Part shown: positions 1 through 6,380 of the stretch, in pieces
Layout: every line of letters starts with the position of its first letter
Position numbering within the stretch: position 1 is the stretch's first letter
Origin: JBDKTK01 sp039680225
GTDB taxonomy: Bacteria > Desulfobacterota > Syntrophia > Syntrophales > UBA4778
Length of the DNA: 19,305 nucleotides
Direction of reading: 5' to 3'
Assembly: GCA_039680225.1 (NCBI GenBank)
Contig: JBDKTK010000010.1
Location: 1 to 19,305 of the forward strand
Position numbers and translations under genes: made by a program
Notes under the pieces: generated by a model
Told to the model about the DNA's origin: nothing
Databases searched by the model: none
What the model saw: the letters and a program-made list of their open reading frames with translations, nothing else

Positions 1-529
1 ACATCCGGGGCAGGTTGGCGGTTCTTAAAAATTCAATTCCGTCCTTTCCCCGTCTGTATCCTTCAAAAAAACCCCTTATACTCACCCAGAACGGAACGGG
101 ATTGAATATGAACAGCACAACGAGAGGGGCGCCAAGAAAGCCCTTGAGAGCGCCCAAAACCCCCATAGCGGAGGCAAACGGCTTGAGGGACCCCCAGAAC
201 AGGGAATCGCCCATGGCGGCATACGGCGCCATCAGGGTCTTTTTCAGCTGGTCGGCATCGGGGCAATCGCCCCCGCGATCGAGTTCCTCCTCGAGCTTAA
301 TAACAGAACCGATTATCGGACCGGACATATATGGATTAGTGCTGAACAATTGCAAATGCCTCTCCAGCATCTTTGCTGCCTGCTCTTTATTTTCAGCTAA
401 TTTCTTTAAGACCGGGGCAATCGAAAAGGCAAAGCCCAGATTCTGCATCCTCCAGAAATTCCGGGAAGAATGGATGGAAAGAGACCTGACATAAACATTC
501 CAGAGCTCTTTGTTTTTTTTTGTGAACAC
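1..529 (-). CDS. PTS mannose/fructose/sorbose family transporter subunit IID (partial, 3' end off window)
   Basis: Membrane component of a mannose-class phosphotransferase permease, which with IIC forms the sugar channel. I translated the minus strand by hand: about 176 residues are present before the left edge cuts off the C-terminus. The N-terminal half carries the family signature RSLSIHSSRNFWRMQNLGFA, then GPIIGSVIKLEEEL, and later GDSLFWGSLKPF, matching the ManZ order (RMQALGF, GDPIFWGT). A hydrophobic stretch follows (APLVVLFIFNPVPFWV), then the usual GYRRGKDGI segment. The chosen start is GTG at 529, preceded by GGAG at five-base spacing; the frame stays open upstream to a TAA near 625, but the extra residues look non-coding. 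The gene is divergent from the Cys-rich gene and leads its operon, so IIB and IIC are not directly upstream. The GDS in place of ManZ GDP is a family variation. Sugar specificity cannot be told. Confidence 0.85.
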   Translation of the reverse strand, partial: MFTKKNKELWNVYVRSLSIHSSRNFWRMQNLGFAFSIAPVLKKLAENKEQAAKMLERHLQLFSTNPYMSGPIIGSVIKLEEELDRGGDCPDADQLKKTLMAPYAAMGDSLFWGSLKPFASAMGVLGALKGFLGAPLVVLFIFNPVPFWVSIRGFFEGYRRGKDGIEFLRTANLPRM

Positions 530-545
530 TTCCTCTCCAATATTG

Positions 546-561
546 GAGCCCGGCCGGGCTC
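546..561. repeat. 16-bp perfect palindrome GAGCCCGGCCGGGCTC
   Basis: A perfect 16-base palindrome in the intergenic region, 17 bases upstream of the GTG start of the PTS gene. As DNA it could bind a dimeric regulator. As RNA it could form a 6-bp GC stem with a GGCC loop in the PTS leader. No function is established. Confidence 0.6.
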
Positions 562-575
562 GATACAATTTTGGG

Positions 576-604
576 TTCTTAACATAGTTGACCAGTGCAG
601 TCAA
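576..604 (-). promoter_or_regulatory. Possible promoter for the PTS IID gene
   Basis: On the minus strand TTGACT (604-599) lies 17 bases from TAAGAA (581-576). The -35 is good and the -10 matches only half of the consensus, so this is a weak prediction. The -35 is overlapped by an inverted repeat at 588-604. Confidence 0.35.
588..604. repeat. Inverted repeat TTGAC-N7-GTCAA, candidate operator
   Basis: TTGAC at 588-592 and GTCAA at 600-604 form a perfect dyad around seven bases. It covers the putative -35 of the leftward PTS gene and lies 30 bases upstream of the rightward -35. Position suggests a repressor site, but no regulator is identified. Confidence 0.4.
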
Positions 605-633
605 TGAATATGGGGGTTTTCGGCGTTATTTTC

Positions 634-662
634 TTGACAACATGGTTTTGAACTGTTAAATA
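634..662 (+). promoter_or_regulatory. Sigma-70-type promoter for the PxxKW gene
   Basis: A perfect -35 TTGACA (634-639) is followed after 16 bases by TTAAAT (656-661), or after 17 bases by TAAATA (657-662). Initiation is predicted near 669, giving a leader of about 80 nt before the ATG at 749. Confidence 0.6.
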
Positions 663-675
663 AGTTTGATTTAAT

Positions 676-734
676 GATCGGCTCAGAGACCGGATCATTC
701 AGTTTGATCCGGTTTTAATTTGTTAATTTAAAAC
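676..734 (+). promoter_or_regulatory. Structured 5' leader with terminator-like and competing hairpins
   Basis: CCGGATCA (690-697) and TGATCCGG (705-712) form a perfect 8-bp stem with a 7-nt loop, extended by an A-T pair and followed by TTTTAATTT, which resembles an intrinsic terminator. An upstream segment TGATCGG (675-681) can instead pair with CCGGATCA, leaving one bulge. A third AT-rich stem joins GTTTTAA (712-718) to TTAAAAC (728-734) next to the ribosome binding site. Mutually exclusive pairings suggest attenuation. This is inference from base pairing only. Confidence 0.4.
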
Positions 735-744
735 AGGGGGTGAT
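735..744 (+). promoter_or_regulatory. Ribosome binding site AGGGGGTGAT of the PxxKW gene
   Basis: AGGGGGTGAT matches nine of ten bases of the full anti-16S complement AGGAGGTGAT and lies 8 bases (from its AGGGGG core) before ATG 749. It decides the start: the alternative GTG at 740 lies inside the site itself. Confidence 0.8.
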
Positions 745-748
745 TCCA

Positions 749-1027
749 ATGGTTTGTGACACAGTGAAGGCAGGAGCAGAATGTGCTTTCATGAGCAAGA
801 AGGGGTGCGGATTTAATGGTGGGATCTGCAATATTATTGTGGAAAAATGCGAAGGCTGCAATAAGGTGATTGAATATACGTCAGCCAAGTATTGCCGGGT
901 TTATCCCGATCCGAAAGCGAAATGGGCTATTGGAGGTTGTCCAACGGCTTCCCATGTAAAGAAAGGCAAAGAAGAGGTAGTCCAGAAAATTAATCCCCTC
1001 AAGGCTTCCAAGAGATCCAAAAAATAA
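749..1027 (+). CDS. PxxKW family cysteine-rich protein
   Basis: A 92-residue soluble protein with eight cysteines (residues 3, 12, 20, 27, 34, 37, 49, 64). It has a CEGC knuckle at 34-37 and the family signature PDPKAKW at 53-59, followed by GGCP (62-65). The C-terminal third is lysine-rich and low in structure. I recognise it as the PxxKW cysteine-rich family, found mainly in sulfate reducers and relatives; its function is unknown. Cysteine spacing suggests metal or iron-sulfur binding, but that is inference. Start ATG 749 is set by a near-perfect Shine-Dalgarno; a GTG nine bases earlier would add three residues. It is the only plus-strand gene here, a single-gene unit with its own promoter, structured leader and terminator. 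Confidence 0.85.
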   Translation: MVCDTVKAGAECAFMSKKGCGFNGGICNIIVEKCEGCNKVIEYTSAKYCRVYPDPKAKWAIGGCPTASHVKKGKEEVVQKINPLKASKRSKK

Positions 1028-1031
1028 ATTT

Positions 1032-1065
1032 AAAAAGCCGGTCAGACCGCCTGATCGGCTTTTTT
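1032..1065. terminator. Strong intrinsic terminator, probably bidirectional
   Basis: AAAAAGCCGGTCAG (1032-1045), loop ACCGC, CTGATCGGCTTTTTT (1051-1065). The stem is 9 bp with one G-U pair plus flanking A and T runs on both sides. It lies just after the PxxKW stop on the plus strand and 24 bases after the merR-type stop on the minus strand, so it can serve both convergent units. Confidence 0.9.
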
Positions 1066-1088
1066 GTGTCTATTTCGGATTTTGTAGT

Positions 1089-1424
1089 CTAACCTATCAT
1101 CTTCCTCAGTTCCTGAAGCCCCTTCTTGATCTCCAGGAGTTTGTCGTTTTCAGAAACTTCAAGCTCTTTTGAACCTGATCTCCTGAGATCGAGAAGCTTT
1201 TGCCGGGCCCCGTTGATCGTAAATTTTTTATTGTACAGCAGGTCTTTAATGAGGAGAAGTTGTTCCAGGTCTTTTTTTCGATAGAGGCGCTGGGATGAAC
1301 TCGATCTTTCCGGCCTGATCGACTTGAATTCCGTTTCCCAATACCTGATTACATAAGGTTCAACGCCAAGGATCCTGCTGACTTCACCGATTCGAAAATA
1401 AGTTTTATCGGGAATTGTCACCAT
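1089..1424 (-). CDS. MerR family transcriptional regulator
   Basis: A 111-residue DNA-binding protein. The winged helix-turn-helix of the MerR family occupies residues 9-75: FRIGEVSRILGVEPYVIRYWE, then the wing with RPERSSSSQRLYRKKDLEQL, and the second helix pair ending NGARQKLLDL. The C-terminus (80-111) is a short charged helix, likely the antiparallel dimer coil. No effector domain or metal-binding cysteines are present, so ligand and targets are unknown. It is the last gene of the thrS-to-ihfA unit, 33 bases after ihfA, a position that is common for this subgroup in Desulfobacterota. It may only be co-expressed with the translation genes rather than regulate them. Confidence 0.85.
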   Translation of the reverse strand: MVTIPDKTYFRIGEVSRILGVEPYVIRYWETEFKSIRPERSSSSQRLYRKKDLEQLLLIKDLLYNKKFTINGARQKLLDLRRSGSKELEVSENDKLLEIKKGLQELRKMIG

Positions 1425-1457
1425 ATCTGACCTTCCCAGGTAAATGAAGCCAAAGGA

Positions 1458-1733
1458 TTATTTGTTGAGGGCTCTCCTGAGCACCTGGCTCGATTTGAAG
1501 GTCAGGACCCTGCGTTCGCAAATCTCGATTTCATCACCGGTCTGAGGGTTCCTGCCCCTGCGGGACTTCTTTTCCTTGACGGCAAAATTGCCGAACCCGG
1601 AGATCTTGATTTTTTCTCCCTGGGCCAGGTTGTCTTTGATTATTTCGAATACAGACTCGACTATTTTGGCGGATTCTTTCTTTGATAACCCCAACTTGTC
1701 GTATACATTCTGGATAATATCGATTTTTGTCAT
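1458..1733 (-). CDS. ihfA: Integration host factor subunit alpha
   Basis: A 91-residue DNA-bending protein of the HU/IHF family, which pairs with IHF beta and kinks DNA at promoters and recombination sites. Residues 1-45 form the helical dimerisation body. ISGFGNFAVKEKKSRRGRNP (44-63) carries the beta arm, with the DNA-intercalating proline at 63 in RNPQTG. The C-terminus LTFKSSQVLRRALN is typical. IHF alpha rather than HU is favoured by position after pheT, as in gamma- and deltaproteobacteria, and by the arm sequence. A strong AGGAGGAG precedes the ATG at 1733. It follows pheT by 26 bases and is likely in the same transcript. Confidence 0.9.
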   Translation of the reverse strand: MTKIDIIQNVYDKLGLSKKESAKIVESVFEIIKDNLAQGEKIKISGFGNFAVKEKKSRRGRNPQTGDEIEICERRVLTFKSSQVLRRALNK

Positions 1734-1759
1734 GAACTCCTCCTGTGACAGGACCTGAT

Positions 1760-4171
1760 TTATTCTCCCCTTATTTTCGCTGATGTTGCATCCATAATCG
1801 CCCGGACTACAGCTCCATGGACCTTGTTCACCTCGTCATCGGTAAGAGTCTTTTCGGCAGATCGGTAGGTGAACCTGAGGGCTAAACTCTTGGAACCCTC
1901 AGGAATATTTTTGCCAGTATATATATCAAAGACTTCTATTTTATCAAGCAAATCTTGGTGTTGGACATCTGCCGCTGCTATGGCCTTTTCAGCTTCAATA
2001 TCATTTCCAAGTATAAACGCGACATCCCTGGTCACGGCAGGGTAACGTGGCATCCCGTAATATTGTATATCTTCGGAGAAAGCGGACCCGATAGACTCCG
2101 CATCTATCTCAAACACGGCCGCCTTTTTCTTCAGGTCCATTTTTTCAAGAACATCGGGATGAAAGTCTCCGATGAATCCCGCAACCTGCCCTTTGATCAC
2201 CACCTCAGCGGCGCGGCCGGGATGCAGATATGGGATGTCCGAAGCGGCCTTGAAGCTGACATCTGTTATCTTCAGGCTTTCCAGTATCCCCTCCAAAATA
2301 CCTTTTATATCGTAAAAATCTGAACTTTCGGCCGCCCTCCAGAAATCGGAATACCTTGAACCGGATACCAGGGCCGCCAGCCGGGATTTTTCCAGGGGAA
2401 GTTCATCCGCCCCTCTGGCAATAAAGACCTTGCCCTGTTCGAATATTTTCAGGTCTTCCGAACCGGAAAAAACATTGCGCTTCATTGCGCCGAGCAGGCC
2501 ATAAACAAGATTGGTCCTCATGACCGACTGGTCTTCGGTGAGCGGATTGATTATCTTCACGAATTTTCTGCCCTCGCTCTCAGGGCCGAAGTTCAAAATG
2601 TCGGCTGATTGCGGCGATGTGAAACTGAAGTTGATAACCTCGGTATAACCGTTGCCGAGGAAAATTGTTCTCACCTTTTCTTCGACGATTTTCTTCAGAT
2701 CGTGGGTTTCCGGCTTTTCCGAGATATGGGGCTGCGTTTCGGGGATATTCCCGTAACCGTGAATTCTCGCTATTTCCTCGATGAGATCGATTTCCCGGTA
2801 AATATCGGTCCGGAACGTTGGCGGGGTGACGTACAGGTCTCCTTTTTCGCCGTCCCTGACCTGCATTTCCAGCTCCTGGAGGATCTTCTTGATATCAAAC
2901 AGATCGACGGGAATGCCGAGTATTTCCTTAACCCTGTGATGCCTCAAAGGGATGTTTGCGGGAGACAATATCTTCCGGGGATACTCGTCAATGTAATTTT
3001 TGGATACCATTCCTCCCGCCGTTTCGGCCAGGAGCTGCGCGGCCCGGTTAAGGGCGCGGACAACGCCCTCGGGGTCGATTCCCCTCTCGAAGCGGAAGGC
3101 GGCATCAGTGGACATTCCAAGCTGCTTGGAAGATCTGCGGATTGATGACGGATCGAAATAGGCGCTTTCCAGCAGCACGGTCCCGGTATCGTCCTGGACT
3201 TCGGAATTCAGTCCGCCCATTATGCCGGCTACCGCCACAGGTTTTCTGCCGTCGCAGATCATCAATGTGTTGGCCGAAAGGGTCCTGGTCTTGCCGTCAA
3301 GGGAGACGAACTCCTCGCCCTCTCCCGATTTGCGGACAACTATCCTGCCCTCTTCCAGGTAACGGAAATCAAAGGCATGCAGGGGCTGCCCCAGTTCCAG
3401 CATGACGAAATTGGTCACGTCTACAGCGTTATTGATCGACCTCAGGCCCGAGGCTTCCAGCCGCTGGCGCATCCAGAGCGGCGACTGGCTGATTTTAATA
3501 TTTCTGATTATGCGGGCCGTGTAGCGGGGGCACAGTTCCGGGTCTATTATCTTGACCGAGGTTACCTGATTGATATTTTCCGCTGTTTCAGTGAAGCTTA
3601 TTTCCGGGTAGCGGAGCTTCTTCCCGGTCAGTGCCGCAACTTCCCTGGCCATCCCGATCACGCTGAGACAGTCGGACCTGTTCGGGGTGACACCGACGTC
3701 TAAAACAAAGTCCCGGAAAGCTTCGGATCGCGATAAATCATCGCCCGGCGCAAATTCCTCCGGCAGCACCATTATTCCCGTATTGTCGCTGCCGATCCCC
3801 AGTTCCTCTTCGGAACAGAGCATGCCTTCGGACTGCACTCCGCGGATCTTGGAGCTTTTCACCTTGAATCCGCCGGGAAGGACGGCTCCCACCTGGGCGA
3901 GCGGGACTTTTTGTCCTATGGCGGTATTGGGGGCGCCGCAAACGATGGGAAGCACTTCCCTGCCGGTCGAGACCTCGCACAGCGAGAGCTTGTCTGCATC
4001 GGGGTGCTTTGCCAGAGAAATAATTTTGCCGACCACCACCCCCGTAAATTCCGGTTTGATCTCCTTGATGGAATCTACTTCGAGGCCCGCCATTGTGAGC
4101 TTATCTGCCAGTTCCTCGACGGGCAGTTCTATGTCGACATAATCTTTCAGCCACTTAAGACTTACAAGCAT
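1760..4171 (-). CDS. pheT: Phenylalanine--tRNA ligase subunit beta
   Basis: The 803-residue beta subunit of the alpha2-beta2 phenylalanyl-tRNA synthetase; it binds tRNA-Phe and carries the editing site that removes Tyr-tRNA. Length agrees with the E. coli protein (795). The order is standard: the EMAP-like OB fold at about 40-150 (VVVGKIISLAKHPDADKL, then IVCGAPN), the B3/B4 editing region in the middle (LGQPLHAFD, VAVAGIMGG), the B5 domain, the catalytic-like core (EEIARIHGYGNIP), and the C-terminal ferredoxin-fold anticodon-binding domain at about 704-803 (YPAVTRDVAFIL to FTYRSAEKTLTDDEV). The ATG at 4171 follows the pheS stop by 15 bases, behind a purine-rich AAGAAGAAG. No truncation or frameshift is seen. 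Confidence 0.97.
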   Translation of the reverse strand: MLVSLKWLKDYVDIELPVEELADKLTMAGLEVDSIKEIKPEFTGVVVGKIISLAKHPDADKLSLCEVSTGREVLPIVCGAPNTAIGQKVPLAQVGAVLPGGFKVKSSKIRGVQSEGMLCSEEELGIGSDNTGIMVLPEEFAPGDDLSRSEAFRDFVLDVGVTPNRSDCLSVIGMAREVAALTGKKLRYPEISFTETAENINQVTSVKIIDPELCPRYTARIIRNIKISQSPLWMRQRLEASGLRSINNAVDVTNFVMLELGQPLHAFDFRYLEEGRIVVRKSGEGEEFVSLDGKTRTLSANTLMICDGRKPVAVAGIMGGLNSEVQDDTGTVLLESAYFDPSSIRRSSKQLGMSTDAAFRFERGIDPEGVVRALNRAAQLLAETAGGMVSKNYIDEYPRKILSPANIPLRHHRVKEILGIPVDLFDIKKILQELEMQVRDGEKGDLYVTPPTFRTDIYREIDLIEEIARIHGYGNIPETQPHISEKPETHDLKKIVEEKVRTIFLGNGYTEVINFSFTSPQSADILNFGPESEGRKFVKIINPLTEDQSVMRTNLVYGLLGAMKRNVFSGSEDLKIFEQGKVFIARGADELPLEKSRLAALVSGSRYSDFWRAAESSDFYDIKGILEGILESLKITDVSFKAASDIPYLHPGRAAEVVIKGQVAGFIGDFHPDVLEKMDLKKKAAVFEIDAESIGSAFSEDIQYYGMPRYPAVTRDVAFILGNDIEAEKAIAAADVQHQDLLDKIEVFDIYTGKNIPEGSKSLALRFTYRSAEKTLTDDEVNKVHGAVVRAIMDATSAKIRGE

Positions 4172-4186
4172 GATCTTCTTCTTAGG

Positions 4187-5203
4187 TTAGAATTGGTTCA
4201 GGAAACGGATATCGTTTTCGAAAAAGAGCCGGATATCCGAAATACCGTATTTAAGCATGGCTATCCTTTCCAGGCCCATCCCGAAAGCAAACCCGGTCAC
4301 TTCCTCGGGATCGTATCCGACCACTTTGAATACTTCGGGATCGACCATGCCCGATCCCAGGATTTCCAGCCATCCGCTCTGCCCGCACACGCGGCAGCCA
4401 GCGCCCTCGCACATTACGCAGCGGATATCAACTTCGGCACTGGGCTCCGTGAACGGGAAGAAACTCGGGCGGAACCTCAGGACGGCATTTTTACCGAATA
4501 CCTGTCTGGCAAAGGAAGTCAGGACCCCTTTGAGGTCTCCAAACGTGATCCCCTTATCGACAAGGAGACCCTCTATCTGGTGGAACATCGGGGAATGCGA
4601 GGTGTCGGAATCGCACCTGTAAACCTTTCCCGGGCAGATGATCCGCACGGGCGGCTTTTGCTTCTCCATGATCCTGATCTGCACCGGGGAAGTGTGGGTG
4701 CGGAGGACTATATTGTCATTGACATAAAAAGTATCCTGCATGTCCCTGGCAGGATGGTCTTTGGGCATGTTGAGAGCTTCAAAGTTGTAATAATCATATT
4801 CAACTTCGGGGCCTTCGACTACCGAGAAACCCAGGCCGACAAAGATCCTGCTGATTTCGTCGGATATCTGGGTTATGGGATGGAGCCTGCCCGGCTTTAT
4901 TTTCCTTCCGGGGAGGGTAACGTCAATCCTGTCCTTTTTCAGGGCATCGCCCCTGGCCTCTGAATCTATTACCGAGATCCTCTCATCGATCCGGGCGGAC
5001 AGATAATCCTTGATCTCGTTGGAGAGCTTGCCCATTGCGGGCCTCTCCTCGGCGGCAATTTTACCCAGGTCCCTGAGGATTGAGGTCAGCAAGCCTTTCC
5101 TTCCCAGGAATTTTGTCCGGATTGCCGATAATTCCTCCCTGCTTTGCGCTTTTTCAAGCTCTGCTTCGGCATTCCTTTTTAGATCATCCAGCTGAGCCTT
5201 CAT
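4187..5203 (-). CDS. pheS: Phenylalanine--tRNA ligase subunit alpha
   Basis: A 338-residue class II catalytic subunit that charges tRNA-Phe with phenylalanine. The N-terminal coiled coil (about 1-90, with FLGRKGLLT) contacts tRNA. The catalytic core begins at LHPITQISDEI (107-117), with FHQIEGL (207-213), motif 2 at FRPSFFPFTEPSAEVDI (244-260), and motif 3 in GFAFGMGLERIAML (304-317). Between motifs 2 and 3 lies a four-cysteine cluster C262-x2-C265-x4-C270-x2-C273, absent in E. coli PheS but found in other bacterial lineages and likely a zinc knuckle. The ATG overlaps the rplT stop by four bases (ATGA), indicating translational coupling. Confidence 0.97.
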   Translation of the reverse strand: MKAQLDDLKRNAEAELEKAQSREELSAIRTKFLGRKGLLTSILRDLGKIAAEERPAMGKLSNEIKDYLSARIDERISVIDSEARGDALKKDRIDVTLPGRKIKPGRLHPITQISDEISRIFVGLGFSVVEGPEVEYDYYNFEALNMPKDHPARDMQDTFYVNDNIVLRTHTSPVQIRIMEKQKPPVRIICPGKVYRCDSDTSHSPMFHQIEGLLVDKGITFGDLKGVLTSFARQVFGKNAVLRFRPSFFPFTEPSAEVDIRCVMCEGAGCRVCGQSGWLEILGSGMVDPEVFKVVGYDPEEVTGFAFGMGLERIAMLKYGISDIRLFFENDIRFLNQF

Positions 5204-5553
5204 GCAGATTGTTTTACAGCCTCACTGACAATTTTCGAAAACGCCTGGGGGTCATGGATGGCTATTTCAGAAAGGACCTTTCTGTCCAGCTCTATTCCCG
5301 CTTTTTTCATTCCATTGATAAGTCTGCTGTAGGAAATATTGTTCTCTCTGGCGGCAGCGTTTATCCTGGCTATCCAGATGCTTCTGAATTCCCTTTTCCT
5401 GGCCCGGCGGTCGCGGAACGCAAATTTCAGGGCCCTTTCGACTGCCTCAGTCGCCACCCGGTATAGTCTTCTCCTTGCCCCATAAAATCCCTTGGCAAGT
5501 TTCAATATCTTCCTTCTTTTTTTCCTGGCGGTAACGCCTCTTTTCACCCGCAT
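5200..5553 (-). CDS. rplT: 50S ribosomal protein L20
   Basis: A 117-residue 23S rRNA-binding protein needed early in large-subunit assembly. The start MRVKRGVTARKKRRKILKLA is the canonical extended, highly basic N-terminus, followed by GFYGARRRLYRVATEAVERA and the globular C-terminal part with SYSRLINGMKKAGIELDRKVLSEIA. Length is standard. It lies 33 bases after rpmI with a good AGGAGA site, and its stop overlaps the pheS start by four bases. In E. coli L20 represses its own operon by binding mRNA near rpmI. Whether that holds here cannot be read directly. Confidence 0.97.
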   Translation of the reverse strand: MRVKRGVTARKKRRKILKLAKGFYGARRRLYRVATEAVERALKFAFRDRRARKREFRSIWIARINAAARENNISYSRLINGMKKAGIELDRKVLSEIAIHDPQAFSKIVSEAVKQSA

Positions 5554-5586
5554 CTTATGTTCTCCTTAGGTCTTCAGGTATTCGTT

Positions 5587-5784
5587 TTACAGGTAGGGGA
5601 TGAGCCTTTTGATCTTCGCCTCGTCCGCTTTGTCCATGTAAGCCGGCTCATGCAGCTTTCTTTTCGTCTTGGCTGATTTGCTGGTCAGGATGTGGCTCGT
5701 ATAGGCTTTTTTCCTTTTTACCCTGCCTTTTCCGGTTATGGAAAACCGCTTGGCGGCTCCCCTGTGAGTTTTTAATTTAGGCAT
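5587..5784 (-). CDS. rpmI: 50S ribosomal protein L35
   Basis: A 65-residue, strongly basic large-subunit protein. MPKLKTHRGAAKRFSITGKG is the family signature, followed by VKRKKAYTSHILTSKSAKTKR. It sits between infC and rplT in the conserved order. The 42-base gap after infC holds an AGGAGA ribosome binding site 9 bases before the ATG and an AT-rich patch (TATAAT on the minus strand) that lacks a matching -35. Confidence 0.97.
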   Translation of the reverse strand: MPKLKTHRGAAKRFSITGKGRVKRKKAYTSHILTSKSAKTKRKLHEPAYMDKADEAKIKRLIPYL

Positions 5785-5826
5785 GTCATTTTCTCCTGTG
5801 GTGAAATTATAATATCGGCAGTAAGT

Positions 5827-6336
5827 CTATTTCTTGGGAGTCAAAATCATAACCATGTTGCGGCCTTCTACGCGGGGCTGCTGGTCGACACTGCTTTCCT
5901 GTTCAAGTGCTTTTTTTATCTCTTCCATCACGGCCCTGCCCAGATCCGTGTAGACGATTTCCCTCCCCCTGAACATCATGGTGATTTTGACCTTGTTATT
6001 CTGCTCGAGAAATTTCTTTATATGCTTGATCTTGGTTTGCAGATCATGCTCTTCCGTTCTCGGCCTCAATCTGATTTCTTTCAATTGCACCGAGACGGCG
6101 TGCTTTTTCGCCACCTGCATTTTCTTGCTCTGCTGGTAGCGGAATTTCCCATAATCCATTATCCGGCAGACGGGGGGAGCGGAATTCGGCGCGACTTCGA
6201 CCAGGTCAAGCCCGGCCTTTGATGCCTCTCTTATCGCGTCCTGAGTGCTGAGGATTCCCAACTGTTTGCCTTCGGCATCAATCACTCTGACGCTGGCAGC
6301 CCGGATCTCATTGTTGATGCGGAGATTTTTCTCGAT
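5827..6336 (-). CDS. infC: Translation initiation factor IF-3 (non-AUG start)
   Basis: A 169-residue initiation factor that binds the 30S subunit, blocks 50S joining and rejects non-canonical start codons. The N-terminal domain LRINNEIRAASVRVIDAEGKQLG and the linker plus C-domain (PPVCRIMDYGKFRYQQSKK, VSVQLKEIRLRP, FRGREIVYTDLG) are all present. The first in-frame ATG/GTG (GTG 6285) would delete the conserved RINNEIR segment. Upstream the frame is open to a TGA, and the only start-like codons after a GGAGGT (6347-6342) are ATA at 6339 and ATC at 6336; I chose ATC (six bases from GGAGG). The nearby ATG at 6350 is in another frame and meets a stop after 12 codons. Rare starts in infC are the known basis of IF-3 autoregulation, with AUU in E. 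coli. Confidence 0.93.
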   Translation of the reverse strand: MEKNLRINNEIRAASVRVIDAEGKQLGILSTQDAIREASKAGLDLVEVAPNSAPPVCRIMDYGKFRYQQSKKMQVAKKHAVSVQLKEIRLRPRTEEHDLQTKIKHIKKFLEQNNKVKITMMFRGREIVYTDLGRAVMEEIKKALEQESSVDQQPRVEGRNMVMILTPKK

Positions 6337-6341
6337 TATCG

Positions 6342-6347
6342 ACCTCC
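6342..6347 (-). promoter_or_regulatory. Ribosome binding site GGAGGT of infC
   Basis: GGAGGT precedes in-frame ATA (6339) and ATC (6336). It overlaps an out-of-frame ATG at 6350-6348. No ATG, GTG or TTG in the infC frame lies at a usable distance, so it supports a non-canonical start. Confidence 0.7.
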
Positions 6348-6380
6348 ATGGTTTTCAAATTAAGTTAATTAATGGTCCCG

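Noticed and set aside
15..494. Plus-strand open frame of 159 codons at the left edge
   Set aside because: The minus strand of the same stretch translates into a clear PTS IID protein, while this frame gives a Ser/Pro-rich product without similarity.
3911..4963. Long plus-strand open frame (350 codons) opposite pheT and pheS
   Set aside because: Its product is low-complexity with no recognisable domain, and the opposite strand encodes two unmistakable, complete synthetase subunits. It is an antisense shadow.
5806..5811. TATAAT on the minus strand in the infC-rpmI gap as an internal promoter
   Set aside because: No -35-like hexamer and no extended -10 lie at the right distance; the nearest TTGACT is 27 bases away.
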